Shown here piece after piece: positions 1 to 8,329 of a DNA stretch of 37,686 nt. Each line of letters opens with the position of its first letter. Within the stretch, counting starts at the first letter, position 1. The notes under the pieces are model-generated. The model was not told where the DNA came from. It saw only the letters and a program-made list of their open reading frames with translations, and ran no database searches. Location: IMG/VR virus record IMGVR_UViG_3300017971_000512, positions 1-37,686 of that record; one strand, 5' to 3'. Made by a program: the position numbers and the translations under genes. Origin of the DNA: a virus.

Positions 1-74
1 ACCGAAAAAGGCGGTAATGTGTTGGGATAATGTCATCTGTAGTAAAATCTGAGTAGCACCCGCACACACAATGG
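1..74 (+). promoter_or_regulatory. Leader upstream of terL
   Basis: This AT-richer leader contains a weak promoter-like pair (TTGGGA at 22-27 and TAAAAT at 43-48) with only 15 bases between. If the genome is circular it continues from the cos-like site. No ribosome binding site precedes the terL ATG. Confidence 0.25.
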
Positions 75-2192
75 ATGACTTCATCGACGGCGACAAAGAC
101 GCCAAAGCGAAAACGTGGGCGACCACGGAGCGAGGCGCCGACCGCTGCTGAGTACCTGACCACTCAGCGTGGTAGAGGCGATCGCCGCCGCGCCCTCACC
201 CTGGTTGGCCAGGACATCGGCCCGATCCCGCCTGTCGAGAATCCCCGCCGGCGCGCCCGCGCCATAAAGTCCTTTCCCTACTTCTGCCGCACCCACCTGA
301 AGGCCGCCTTTTTCTTGCCCTGGGCCGATTACCACAAACGCGCCGCTGCCACGATTCAGACCGCCGTCCTTTTCGGTGGCCTGTTCGCCTTTGCCATGCC
401 GCGCGGGTCCGGGAAGACCACGCTTTCCGAAGCCGCCGCCATCTGGGCCGCCATCTGCGGCCATTCCCTCTACTCGACCATCATCGGACCGAGTGAAACG
501 GCCGGCGAGCAGCGGCTCCGCAACATCAAAACCAGCCTTTCGACCAACGACCTGCTCCTGGCCGACTTCCCCGAGGTCATTTACCCGATTCGCTGCCTCG
601 AGAACTCCTCCCGCCGCGCCGAAGGCCAGCGCCAGGCCGGAGCACGTACGGCGATTGCCTGGCAAACCCGCCGCATTGTTTTGCCGACCATCCTGGACGC
701 CACCGGCAAACCCTATCCCGCCTCCGGCGCCGTCATCACCGCCTACGGTCTGACCGGCGAACTCCGCGGCCTCAACCACCAACTCCAGGACGGCACCGTC
801 GTCCGGCCGCAGCTCGCCGTTTGCGACGACCCGCAAACTCGAGAGTCCGCACGCTCACCAAGCCAAAGCCACTACCGTGAGCGGGTCCTGGCCGGAGACA
901 TCGCCTATCTGGCCGGCCCCACCAAGCCAATCGCGGTTGTCATGCCATGCACCGTCATCTACCCCGACGACATGGCCGACCGAATGCTCGATCGGGAAAA
1001 ACACCCCGAATGGCAAGGGCACCGGACCCAAATGGTCGACTCATTCCCGGACGACCTCGAACTCTGGGACCAGTACGCCGACATCCAACGCCACGCACTG
1101 CGCACCGAACAGGGACCCGGCCAGGCCAACGCCTTCTACAAGAAACACCGCCGCAAAATGGACGCCGGCGCCAAAGTCACCTGGAAGCACCGGCACTTGC
1201 CGACCGAACTAAGCGCCGTTCAACATGCCATGAACCTGAAAATCCGCGACGAGGCCGCCTTCTGGGCCGAAGCGCAGAACCAACCGCAACGCGAAGAGGC
1301 CGACCTCGCCATCCTGACGGCCCCCGAGATCGCCACGAAGGTTTCCGGCTTCCCGCGGCGCCAGTTCCCGACCCCTTGCGACCGGTTGACCGCCTTCGTC
1401 GACGTCCAGGGCAAACTCCTCTACTGGCTCGTCGCCGCCTGGGAACACGGCTTCACCGGATACATCCTCGATTATGGCTCCTGGCCGCCGCAAAAACGCA
1501 GCTACTACACCCTCGCCGATGCGCGCCAGACGCTCAAACGCCGCTACCCCGGCACCGACGACGAGGCCGCCATCTTCGCCGGCATCCAGGAACTCGTCGC
1601 CACGCTCGCCGGCCACGACTACCGACGCGACGACGGCGCCACGCTCCGGCTCAGCCGTCTGATGGTCGACGCCAACTGGGGAGGCACGTCCGCGCTGGTC
1701 AATTCCGCACTCCGCCAGTCCCCGCACGCCGGCATCCTCTCGCCATCGTACGGTCGCGGCATCAAAGCCAGCGGCGCCCCCATCTCGCAGTGGCAGCAAT
1801 CCAGAGGGAAACCCTACGGACCCGAGTGGGTTCCAACCAAGGCCAAGGGCCGTCATCTCGTCGGCATCGTCTACGACACCAACTACTGGAAAAAACGCTT
1901 CCACGACGCCCTCGCCCTCCCCCTTGGCACCCGCGCGGCCGTGCATCTCTACCACCACAAAAACGCGGCGCAACACCACCAAATGATCGCCGACCACCTC
2001 GCCGCCGAAGTGCCTAAGAAAACCGCGCACGGAAAACGCACCGTCTACGAATGGTCCGCCAAGCCCGGCCAGGATAACCACCTCCTCGACTGCGCCGTCG
2101 GCGCCATGGTCGCCGCTTCCGTCGCCGGCATCTCCAACACAGCCGCCAAACCATCGCCAGCACGTCCCCGCAAACGCGTCAAATACCTATAA
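75..2192 (+). CDS. terL: Terminase large subunit, lambda GpA-like
   Basis: This is the ATP-driven DNA-packaging motor and genome-cutting nuclease that docks on the portal. A Walker A P-loop (PRGSGKTT) lies at residues 109-116 and a Walker B-like segment (LAVCDDP) at 247-253. The C-terminal nuclease half shows acidic residues in FVDVQG (D443), MVDANWGG (D532) and DNHLLDC (D667, D672), the layout of GpA-type terminases. The length (705 aa) fits that family. The N-terminus is basic (KRKRGRPR), suggesting DNA contact. Start at 75 is used; an ATG at 71 is in another frame and soon stops. No small terminase gene is visible on either side. The cos-like sequence at the other end of the window would lie about 110 bp upstream on a circular map. 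Confidence 0.92.
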   Translation: MTSSTATKTPKRKRGRPRSEAPTAAEYLTTQRGRGDRRRALTLVGQDIGPIPPVENPRRRARAIKSFPYFCRTHLKAAFFLPWADYHKRAAATIQTAVLFGGLFAFAMPRGSGKTTLSEAAAIWAAICGHSLYSTIIGPSETAGEQRLRNIKTSLSTNDLLLADFPEVIYPIRCLENSSRRAEGQRQAGARTAIAWQTRRIVLPTILDATGKPYPASGAVITAYGLTGELRGLNHQLQDGTVVRPQLAVCDDPQTRESARSPSQSHYRERVLAGDIAYLAGPTKPIAVVMPCTVIYPDDMADRMLDREKHPEWQGHRTQMVDSFPDDLELWDQYADIQRHALRTEQGPGQANAFYKKHRRKMDAGAKVTWKHRHLPTELSAVQHAMNLKIRDEAAFWAEAQNQPQREEADLAILTAPEIATKVSGFPRRQFPTPCDRLTAFVDVQGKLLYWLVAAWEHGFTGYILDYGSWPPQKRSYYTLADARQTLKRRYPGTDDEAAIFAGIQELVATLAGHDYRRDDGATLRLSRLMVDANWGGTSALVNSALRQSPHAGILSPSYGRGIKASGAPISQWQQSRGKPYGPEWVPTKAKGRHLVGIVYDTNYWKKRFHDALALPLGTRAAVHLYHHKNAAQHHQMIADHLAAEVPKKTAHGKRTVYEWSAKPGQDNHLLDCAVGAMVAASVAGISNTAAKPSPARPRKRVKYL

Positions 2193-2206
2193 GCACGAGG
2201 CCTGCC

Positions 2207-2518
2207 ATGACGACCAAGACCACCAAGAAAAAACGCTGCCCCGGTCGACCCAAAGGCGCCCGCAACCGCCGCTATTACCACGCCGTCGCCATCCCCGCCG
2301 CCTGTCCCTGCGGCAACACCGATTTGAAAATCATTCCCGGCTCGGCGTCTCGCCACCGCGAACTCCACGGCACCCTACCGACCGGTCAGCCCTACCACGC
2401 GATCACTTGGCGCCGGAAGTATTGTCCGAAATGTCGCCGCAACCTCTTCGTCCGCGAATTTCACGTCCGCAACACCGTCAAACCCGACCCCGACGCAAAC
2501 GAAAACTACGTCGCGTAG
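2207..2518 (+). CDS. Small zinc-ribbon protein with AT-hook-like N-terminus
   Basis: This 103-aa protein sits between terL and the head-tail joining gene. It has a basic N-terminus with a GRPKGARNRR AT-hook-like motif, then a zinc ribbon formed by CPCG near residue 34 and CPKC near residue 71. The position usually held by a small terminase, together with DNA-binding features, makes a packaging role conceivable, but I see no homology to TerS. It is separated from terL by only 14 bases, so it is probably co-transcribed with the head genes. Function unknown. Confidence 0.75.
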   Translation: MTTKTTKKKRCPGRPKGARNRRYYHAVAIPAACPCGNTDLKIIPGSASRHRELHGTLPTGQPYHAITWRRKYCPKCRRNLFVREFHVRNTVKPDPDANENYVA

Positions 2519-2564
2519 TTTCCCTGCTCGCCGGTCTGTCCAATCCCCTCGCTAATAAGAGGGT

Positions 2565-2774
2565 ATGGCTGACCGTAGCACCGAAATCGCCGACCTCGAG
2601 GCCGCTCTCAATGCGGCCGTCGAGTCCGTCACGACCGACGGAACCACCACGCGCATCAATCTTGCCGCCGCGCGCAAACGGCTCGCCGACCTGAAGGCCG
2701 ACGACGACGCCTCGATTGCAGCCGGGACCACTCGACCCCGAATTTCCCGCCTCAAGCTCGGAGGGTGTTTCTAA
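2565..2774 (+). CDS. gpW-like head-tail joining protein
   Basis: This 69-aa protein is almost entirely helical and charged (ADLEAALNAAVES, then AAARKRLADLKADDD). It lies directly before the portal gene, where lambda places gpW. Such proteins plug or extend the portal ring so that tails can attach. Its TAA stop overlaps the portal ATG (TAATG), which indicates translational coupling. The identification rests on size, helical character and lambda-like gene order rather than a diagnostic motif. Confidence 0.7.
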   Translation: MADRSTEIADLEAALNAAVESVTTDGTTTRINLAAARKRLADLKADDDASIAAGTTRPRISRLKLGGCF

Positions 2775-4213
2775 TGCCCTCCTTTGCCCGCATCGTCCGC
2801 GCCGCCAGCCGCGCCTTCGGCTATGACGCCGTCGAGTCCAGCGGACGGCGCCGCGCGCCCAAGACCAAGACGCTCGACGAGGACCGGCAGCTCACCGCAC
2901 GCAAGCGCCGGATCCTCTCCGCCACGACCCGCGACGCCGCCCGCAACTTCGCTATCGCCGCCTGGGCCATCCGCAAACACCTCGACTACGTCTCCACGTT
3001 CAAGTTCCAGGCCAAAACCCCCGACCGTCCCTTCAACGCCGCCCTTGAACTCGTCCTCGAGGACCTCGGCAAGCCGCACAACTTCGAGCTTACCCGCCGC
3101 CACCCACTACGCCGCGCCGTCCGGCTGACCGAAGCCTGCCGCGTCAAAGACGGTGACGTCCTTTGGGTCAAATTTGCCCCAGCCGCTGGCCTCAACCGCG
3201 GCAAGGTCCAGGTCATCGAAGGTGACCGCATCGTCGATCCGCCCAACCTAAATCGCCGCGAACGAGAGGAATGGCGCAACGGTCTTCGACTCAGCCCAGC
3301 CGGCATTACACGTGACTACGGCATCAGCTATCGAGACCAGTCCGGCACCGGATTCACTCGCCACCGCCAAATTCCTGCCGGCAACGCCTTCCTCCACGCC
3401 TTCTATGATCGGTTCGACCAAGGCCGAGGCATCTCCCCCGTCGCCGCCGCCCTCAACTGGTTCCAGGACACTTATGAAGGCTTCGAGTACGGTCTAGCAA
3501 AAGCCAAAGTGGCGCAGCTCTTCGGCCTCAAGATCACCCGCGACGGCGACACGCCATTCCACGGTCCCGGTACCGCCACCCCCACCGTCGACGCCAACAG
3601 CGACGGCGTGGAGGACAGCGGCTATGAAGTCGATCTCGGCAAAGGTCCGTTCCAACTCGATTTGAACCCCGGCGACGACGCCGAGTTCCTTGAGAGCAAG
3701 ACGCCAAGCGCCGAAACCGTCGACTTTTTGAAGCTCATGGTGGCAGTCGCGCTCAAATCGCTCGACATCCCCTTCAGCTTCTTCGACGAATCCTTCACGA
3801 ATTTCTACGGTAGCCGCGGCGGTCTGATTCAATACCAAAAATCCTGCCGCACCAAAATCGCTGACATCCAGGAACTACTCAACGCCTGGACCGCCTGGCG
3901 TCTCGGTCTGATGGTCGCCGACGGTTCGCTCCAGCTTCCGCCAGGCCAGCTCTTCGACTTCCTCACCTGGGAATGGGTCCCCGACGGCGTCCCATGGTGG
4001 GACCCCACGAAAGAAGTCCGCGGCTCCGCCATGGCCGTCGCCGCCGCCTTCGACAACCCGCAGCGTGTTTGCCGCGAGGTTGGGACCGACGTCTTTGAAA
4101 ACATCGACAAGACCGCAGAGGTGCTGGACTACGCCCGCGAAAAAGGCGTCCCCATCACCTTCGCCGACGCCACCGCATTTCAACCCGAAATCACCACCGC
4201 AACCGAGGACTAA
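2774..4213 (+). CDS. Portal protein, lambda gpB-like
   Basis: This 479-aa protein would form the dodecameric ring at the capsid vertex through which TerL pumps DNA. The region near residues 45-75 (arginine-rich, ending in AAWAIRKHLDYVSTFKF) and the segment KVQVIEGDRIVDPPN are typical of lambda-type portals, as is the later DIPFSFFDESFTNFYGSRGGL. ATG 2774 is chosen because GGAGGG lies at 2760-2765 at a normal spacing; the frame also opens with a GTG at 2765. It overlaps the preceding gpW-like gene by one base. Confidence is high from length, motifs and position. Confidence 0.9.
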   Translation: MPSFARIVRAASRAFGYDAVESSGRRRAPKTKTLDEDRQLTARKRRILSATTRDAARNFAIAAWAIRKHLDYVSTFKFQAKTPDRPFNAALELVLEDLGKPHNFELTRRHPLRRAVRLTEACRVKDGDVLWVKFAPAAGLNRGKVQVIEGDRIVDPPNLNRREREEWRNGLRLSPAGITRDYGISYRDQSGTGFTRHRQIPAGNAFLHAFYDRFDQGRGISPVAAALNWFQDTYEGFEYGLAKAKVAQLFGLKITRDGDTPFHGPGTATPTVDANSDGVEDSGYEVDLGKGPFQLDLNPGDDAEFLESKTPSAETVDFLKLMVAVALKSLDIPFSFFDESFTNFYGSRGGLIQYQKSCRTKIADIQELLNAWTAWRLGLMVADGSLQLPPGQLFDFLTWEWVPDGVPWWDPTKEVRGSAMAVAAAFDNPQRVCREVGTDVFENIDKTAEVLDYAREKGVPITFADATAFQPEITTATED

Positions 4214-4219
4214 CCACCC

Positions 4220-4801
4220 ATGGCCAGCCACCTAATCCCCGACGACTTCATCCAAAAAGGTGACCACCACCAGCTATTCGACCAGCCGTACTATCTGAAC
4301 CTCGCCGACTTCCGCGTCCACGATGCCCCGCACACCCTCCTGGGCAACACCGGTGCCACAGACGACCTAGGAATTTTCGACGGCACCTATGGTACCCAGG
4401 GCATCACGCTCCAGTCTGAGGACATGGGGGAGGCCGGCGCTGTTGTCTACTACGGCCGGTCATTCTTCACGCTCCCGCCTGAATACGTCGACGCCTCGCC
4501 TGTTACGGTCCGCGTCCACTGTGGCGTATTGACCGCGGTTTGCGACCAGTCCGCCGCCGTCGACTTGAACGTCTACATCGACGACCGCGAGAACGCCGAA
4601 GGCAGCGACCTCTACACAGGCGACGCCGTCTCGTGCAACTCGACGACCCTGGCCGACAAAGACTTCGACCTCACCAGCACCGACCTATTGCCCGGTTCCC
4701 TCCTCGACCTCCGCGTCGCGCTCTGGCTGGACGACGACTCCACTGCCGTGACCTCCGGCATCATCACGTCGGTGGCCTTGCTCCTCAACACCCGCGGCTA
4801 A
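4220..4801 (+). CDS. Unknown virion-like protein; contains the spacer-14 protospacer
   Basis: This 193-aa acidic protein lies between portal and protease genes. It has no signal peptide, membrane segment or recognised domain. The composition (many T, D, V, Y and alternating hydrophobic stretches such as SPVTVRVHCGVL) suggests an all-beta fold, as in capsid decoration proteins. In lambda the decoration gene lies after the scaffold, so its place here is unusual. The coding sequence at 4700-4737, encoding LLDLRVALWLDDD, is identical to the reverse complement of the last spacer of the CRISPR array at 20448-21502. The role in virion assembly is inferred from context only. Confidence 0.75.
   Translation: MASHLIPDDFIQKGDHHQLFDQPYYLNLADFRVHDAPHTLLGNTGATDDLGIFDGTYGTQGITLQSEDMGEAGAVVYYGRSFFTLPPEYVDASPVTVRVHCGVLTAVCDQSAAVDLNVYIDDRENAEGSDLYTGDAVSCNSTTLADKDFDLTSTDLLPGSLLDLRVALWLDDDSTAVTSGIITSVALLLNTRG
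4700..4737 (-). other. Perfect protospacer of CRISPR spacer 14
   Basis: The 38 bases of spacer 14 (21429-21466) match this site exactly on the minus strand. On the protospacer strand the bases immediately 5' of the match read TGGAG. The last three of these (GAG) equal the last three bases of the CRISPR repeat, so identity continues for 41 bases from that side. The target lies inside the gene at 4220-4801, and the spacer RNA would be complementary to its mRNA. Confidence 0.9.
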
Positions 4802-4806
4802 TCGAC

Positions 4807-5988
4807 ATGACCGACACCACGATTCTCCAACATCGTCCGCGTCGATTCCGTGCGCCGGTTGCGCGCGGCAGCAAACCCGCCATCGACCGCGCTGGTGGCT
4901 ACCGTGGCGCCGGCATCATCCGCAACGCATCCATCGTTACGGCCGGCGAAGCCAAAGGCCACGGCTTCTGGCTCGATTCCGACTTTCTTGACTCCGTCGC
5001 CGAGGCCGTCAACCGACCCAACAAAGGCGTCAAGGTGCGATTCACGCACCCGTCTCTGTCCGGCGACGGTCTCGGAACCTTCCTCGGCCGCGCCATGAGT
5101 GCTGAACGTGATGGCGAGCAAGTTATTGCCGACATCCATTTCTCCGAGGCTGGCCACAAAACGCCCGACGGTGATCTCGCGGAGTACGTCATGGACCTCG
5201 CCGCCGAGGACCCCGAGGCCTTCGGCGTCTCTATCGTGTTCGATCCCGACTACGGCGCGGAGGATAGATTCAGTGCAGACCACGAAGACGAAAATGGCAT
5301 CTTCCGCTCTCCCGATCCTGCCAATGTCGACAACCTCCCGCATGCTCGTCTTGCCGTTCTGCGTGCCGCCGACGTCGTCGACTCGCCGGCGGCTAACCCG
5401 GACGGACTCTTCCACCGCGGCGCAGACATCGCCCAAGAGGCCGACGCGCTCGCATCCTACGCGCTTGGCTTGACGGATACTCGCCCTACCACCGCCACCC
5501 TCAGCGTTGACCCCGACCGACTCCATCAATTCGTCGCGCGATTCCTCGCCGACCACGACCTCATCCTCACTCCTGCCACCAAGGACCACGCACCCATGAC
5601 CGACACGACCGAACCGAAAGCCCCCGCCCCAACGAACGACACCAACGAAGACGTCGCGCTCGCCAACGACGCACAACCGACCGAACTCGAAACGCCGACC
5701 GCGCCCCAACCGACACCCGCTCCCGAACCGGTCGCCGATTCCACCACAACCCACACCGGCGCCGAATACCTCAGCAAATGGGGACCCGACGGCGCCGTCT
5801 GGTTTGTCCAAGGCAAGTCATGGGAAGAGGCGCACGACCTCCACGCCCAGAAGCTCGCCCAGGAAAACGAAAAATTGACGCAACGCCTGTCCGTTCCGCA
5901 GACGGACCAAGGCGAAGTCGAACCCATCCCTTCTGCGGCTCCACGTAAAAAGGGCTTTGCCGCACGCATCCGCATCGCCGGACGCTAA
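4807..5988 (+). CDS. Prohead maturation protease fused to scaffold
   Basis: This 393-aa protein probably combines a capsid maturation protease with a C-terminal scaffold. The N-terminal 230 residues resemble HK97-type prohead proteases: VRFTHPSLSGDGLG carries the candidate catalytic His and AFGVSIVF the candidate Ser. A Pro/Thr/Ala-rich linker follows (residues about 265-310), then a charged coiled-coil tail rich in E, K and Q that ends in a basic stretch (RKKGFAARIRIAGR), as in scaffolds that bind capsid protein. ATG 4807 is chosen; the frame is open further upstream but only as a shadow of the preceding gene. It sits directly before the major capsid gene, the usual place. Confidence 0.8.
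   Translation: MTDTTILQHRPRRFRAPVARGSKPAIDRAGGYRGAGIIRNASIVTAGEAKGHGFWLDSDFLDSVAEAVNRPNKGVKVRFTHPSLSGDGLGTFLGRAMSAERDGEQVIADIHFSEAGHKTPDGDLAEYVMDLAAEDPEAFGVSIVFDPDYGAEDRFSADHEDENGIFRSPDPANVDNLPHARLAVLRAADVVDSPAANPDGLFHRGADIAQEADALASYALGLTDTRPTTATLSVDPDRLHQFVARFLADHDLILTPATKDHAPMTDTTEPKAPAPTNDTNEDVALANDAQPTELETPTAPQPTPAPEPVADSTTTHTGAEYLSKWGPDGAVWFVQGKSWEEAHDLHAQKLAQENEKLTQRLSVPQTDQGEVEPIPSAAPRKKGFAARIRIAGR
5596..5988 (+). CDS. Possible internal-start scaffold protein (Nu3-like)
   Basis: An in-frame ATG at 5596 inside the protease gene would give a 130-aa protein consisting only of the linker and coiled-coil scaffold part. Its first codons (ATG ACC GAC ACG ACC) nearly repeat those of the full-length gene at 4807 (ATG ACC GAC ACC ACG). 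Lambda makes its scaffold Nu3 from an internal start in the protease gene C in the same way. No clear ribosome binding site is visible, so this is inferred from the analogy and the domain boundary. Confidence 0.35.
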   Translation: MTDTTEPKAPAPTNDTNEDVALANDAQPTELETPTAPQPTPAPEPVADSTTTHTGAEYLSKWGPDGAVWFVQGKSWEEAHDLHAQKLAQENEKLTQRLSVPQTDQGEVEPIPSAAPRKKGFAARIRIAGR

Positions 5989-6062
5989 TCAGCAGCGTCG
6001 TACGCAAAACCCACCCTCCCACCTATCACTCATCTTGAATCAGCATCTAAGGACCAAGAACA

Positions 6063-7016
6063 ATGGCCGACGACATTCTCGCCTCCACTGACAATGTGGC
6101 GGATGCACTGGATTTATCCGGTGCCGAAATATCGAACTTATTGAACGGCGCGCCGCTCGTTGCCCGACTCCCCGCGATCGAAAGCAGCAACGGCACGACG
6201 CACAAGTACATCAACGAAACGGGCGCCCCGACCGTCGGCTGGCGTGCCGAAAACACCGGCCGCGAATTCGACCACTCGACCGACACCGTCGTCACCGAGA
6301 CCCTCACCATCATGGATTTTTCATGGGGTGTCGACAAAGCGGTCGCCGACGCGTGGCGACGTGGTGGGCCTGAGGCCCTCATCGCTCGCGAGGGTGCACG
6401 TCACCTCCGCGCGGCGCTCTACGCCTACGAAGTCCAGCTCATCAACGGCACCGTCACGCAAAACGGTGGCTCGGCTTCCGGCTTCGCCGGCCTCTGCGAT
6501 GAAGCGACCCTCGACAAAACCGGCGACACCATGGTCACAGACGCCGGTGGCACCACCGCCACGACCGGGTCCAGTGTGTGGCTAATGAACGTCGGCGACC
6601 TCGGCGTCCAAGCAGTCTACAAGGGCGACGGTGACCCGCTCGAACTGGGCGAGACCATCGTCCAAGACTTCTGCGAAGCCGACGCACACTATCCGATCTA
6701 CTATACGCCGGCCTGTGCGTGGCTAGGCATCCAGATCGGTGGTGCTTACACGGTAGGGCGCATCTGCAACCTGACCGAGGATGCCGGCTGCGGCCTCACG
6801 GATGACCTGATCTATGAGTCGCTCGCCAACTTCCCGGCCGATCGCAACCCGAACCTGATCGTCATGAACCGCCGCTCCATGCGTCAGCTCCGTGACAGTC
6901 GGACCGCAACCAACGCCACGGGTGCCCCCGCGCCCCGGCCCACCGAGGTCGATGGCATCCCGATAATCGTCACCGACGCAATCTCCAACGTGGAGGCCAT
7001 CGTCGCCGCTTCCTGA
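6063..7016 (+). CDS. Major capsid protein, HK97-type fold expected
   Basis: This 317-aa protein follows the protease-scaffold, as expected of the major capsid protein. It starts after an AAGGACC ribosome binding site. A Pro-Thr-Val-Gly-Trp segment and a long helical stretch (VDKAVADAWRRGG, then EALIAREGARHLRAALYAYEVQLINGT) match the spine-helix region of HK97-like coat proteins. Further on, LIVMNRRSMRQLRDSRT and the closing VDGIPIIVTDAI look like the A-domain ending seen in many phage coat proteins. Length is normal for the family. No transmembrane or enzymatic motif is present. Confidence 0.9.
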   Translation: MADDILASTDNVADALDLSGAEISNLLNGAPLVARLPAIESSNGTTHKYINETGAPTVGWRAENTGREFDHSTDTVVTETLTIMDFSWGVDKAVADAWRRGGPEALIAREGARHLRAALYAYEVQLINGTVTQNGGSASGFAGLCDEATLDKTGDTMVTDAGGTTATTGSSVWLMNVGDLGVQAVYKGDGDPLELGETIVQDFCEADAHYPIYYTPACAWLGIQIGGAYTVGRICNLTEDAGCGLTDDLIYESLANFPADRNPNLIVMNRRSMRQLRDSRTATNATGAPAPRPTEVDGIPIIVTDAISNVEAIVAAS

Positions 7017-7019
7017 CCT

Positions 7020-7388
7020 ATGACCCTGCAAGCACGCGCGCTGGCACGTCACAGCGCCAACCTAAACGCAACCGCTGGGGTGGCCGTCAGCTACTCCCAA
7101 GGCCTCACCACCATTGACGACCTGACGGCCACCCCTTCCCAAACCACTCGGCTGGCCATCGACGACGAAGGCGCCGAGACGCTCGTCAACTCCACCGACT
7201 GGCTAGTCCTCGCCTCCGACCTCGAAGGTCTCAGCCCCAACCGTCACGACATCATCGAATACACCGACGACGACGACGTTGTCCACACTTACGAAGTCTT
7301 GCCAATCGTTGGCGAAGACGTGTTCCACCGCGCCGACCCGCTCGGCGTGATTTTGCGCATCCACTCGAAACTCGTTAGCCAGGCCTGA
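7020..7388 (+). CDS. Head-tail connector or stopper protein
   Basis: This 122-aa protein starts three bases after the capsid gene and lies in a run of short connector genes. The C-terminal part (DIIEYTDDDDVVHTYEVLPI, ending in GVILRIHSKLV) is beta-rich, as in head-closure proteins of the gpFII/SPP1 gp16 type. The assignment comes from size, position between capsid and tail-completion genes and predicted beta content. No catalytic motif is visible. Confidence 0.65.
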   Translation: MTLQARALARHSANLNATAGVAVSYSQGLTTIDDLTATPSQTTRLAIDDEGAETLVNSTDWLVLASDLEGLSPNRHDIIEYTDDDDVVHTYEVLPIVGEDVFHRADPLGVILRIHSKLVSQA

Positions 7389-7391
7389 CCC

Positions 7392-7829
7392 ATGGGCGCC
7401 GAACACGTCGACCTCGCCGACGCCGTCAAGACCTTCCTCAACGGGGAAAGCTATTCCCAGGAATTCACCGCCACTCGGCGCTATACGCCAATTACCAGCG
7501 CCCAAGACCTCGCCGATCTGACGGTCACGGTTTATCCCGGCACCCGCCGCTCCGTGGTCCTTACCCGCGGCACCCGCCAGAAATTCCACACCGTCCACGT
7601 CGCCGTCCAGCAGAAGCTCGCCCACACCAGCGAAGCCAACGCCAAAACCGAGGCCGACGCGCTCGTCCTCTTGATGGAAGAAATCGGCGACAGCCTCGAA
7701 GGCCAAACTCAGGATAGTAAACACTTCCGAACCATCAACGAAAACCAACACTCCCCACTATTCAACAGCGAGGCACTCCGCGAGGCCGGAGTTTTTTCGT
7801 CCGTCATCACGCTCGAATATTCCGAATGA
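7392..7829 (+). CDS. Probable tail terminator or neck protein
   Basis: This 145-aa protein is the second in the connector cluster. Strands alternating with a helix (TEADALVLLMEEIGDSL) and an ending of VFSSVITLEYSE fit small alpha/beta neck or tail-terminator proteins. It overlaps the start of the next gene by four bases (ATGA), indicating coupled translation. I do not recognise the family with certainty. Confidence 0.6.
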   Translation: MGAEHVDLADAVKTFLNGESYSQEFTATRRYTPITSAQDLADLTVTVYPGTRRSVVLTRGTRQKFHTVHVAVQQKLAHTSEANAKTEADALVLLMEEIGDSLEGQTQDSKHFRTINENQHSPLFNSEALREAGVFSSVITLEYSE

Positions 7830-8293
7830 TTTTGCCCAACATCACGCCCGGTACCATGTTCTTCGACAAGGCGCCGGTTATACGCGCCGTCAACGCCGCC
7901 CACCGCCGCAATCTCGCCCGTGCGGGCGCACTCGTTCGGGTCACCGCTCGGCGCAGCATCCGCAAGCGAAAGAAGACCAGCCAGCCCGGCCAGCCGCCGT
8001 CCAGCCACACCGGCCATCTCCGCAACCTCATATTCTTCGGCTACGACCAGGCCCACCGCACCGTCGTCGTCGGTCCGCGTCCCTACAAGCAGCGAGGCAA
8101 CCGCCAAACCGGCGCCCAAGTCCTCGAATACGGCGGCCGCATCCGCGCCCGCCGCTGGCAGGCCGCCCGGCGTGGCCAGCGCGCCGGCTGGCAAAACCAA
8201 ATCTGGAACTATCGCCCCCGACCCTACATGCGCCCCGCACTCGCCAAGACCCAAGACCAGATTGCCGAAATCTGGCGCGACTCCGTCAAGTAA
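7826..8293 (+). CDS. HK97 gp10-like tail-completion protein
   Basis: This 155-aa very basic protein carries YRPRPYMRPALAKTQDQIAEIW near its C-terminus. The RPxMRPAL pattern is the hallmark of HK97 gp10-like proteins, which act at the neck or tail terminus. The N-terminal half has an Arg/Lys-rich stretch (RRSIRKRKK), and YGGRIRARRW follows later. Position between the connector genes and the tail tube supports the call. Confidence 0.75.
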   Translation: MILPNITPGTMFFDKAPVIRAVNAAHRRNLARAGALVRVTARRSIRKRKKTSQPGQPPSSHTGHLRNLIFFGYDQAHRTVVVGPRPYKQRGNRQTGAQVLEYGGRIRARRWQAARRGQRAGWQNQIWNYRPRPYMRPALAKTQDQIAEIWRDSVK

Positions 8294-8329
8294 CCACACC
8301 AACGATACGCACCCCCGGAGGTATCAACT

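Noticed and set aside
947-2081. Long alternative frames on both strands inside terL
   Set aside because: Arg/Pro-rich shadow translations of a high-GC gene whose own frame has all terminase motifs.
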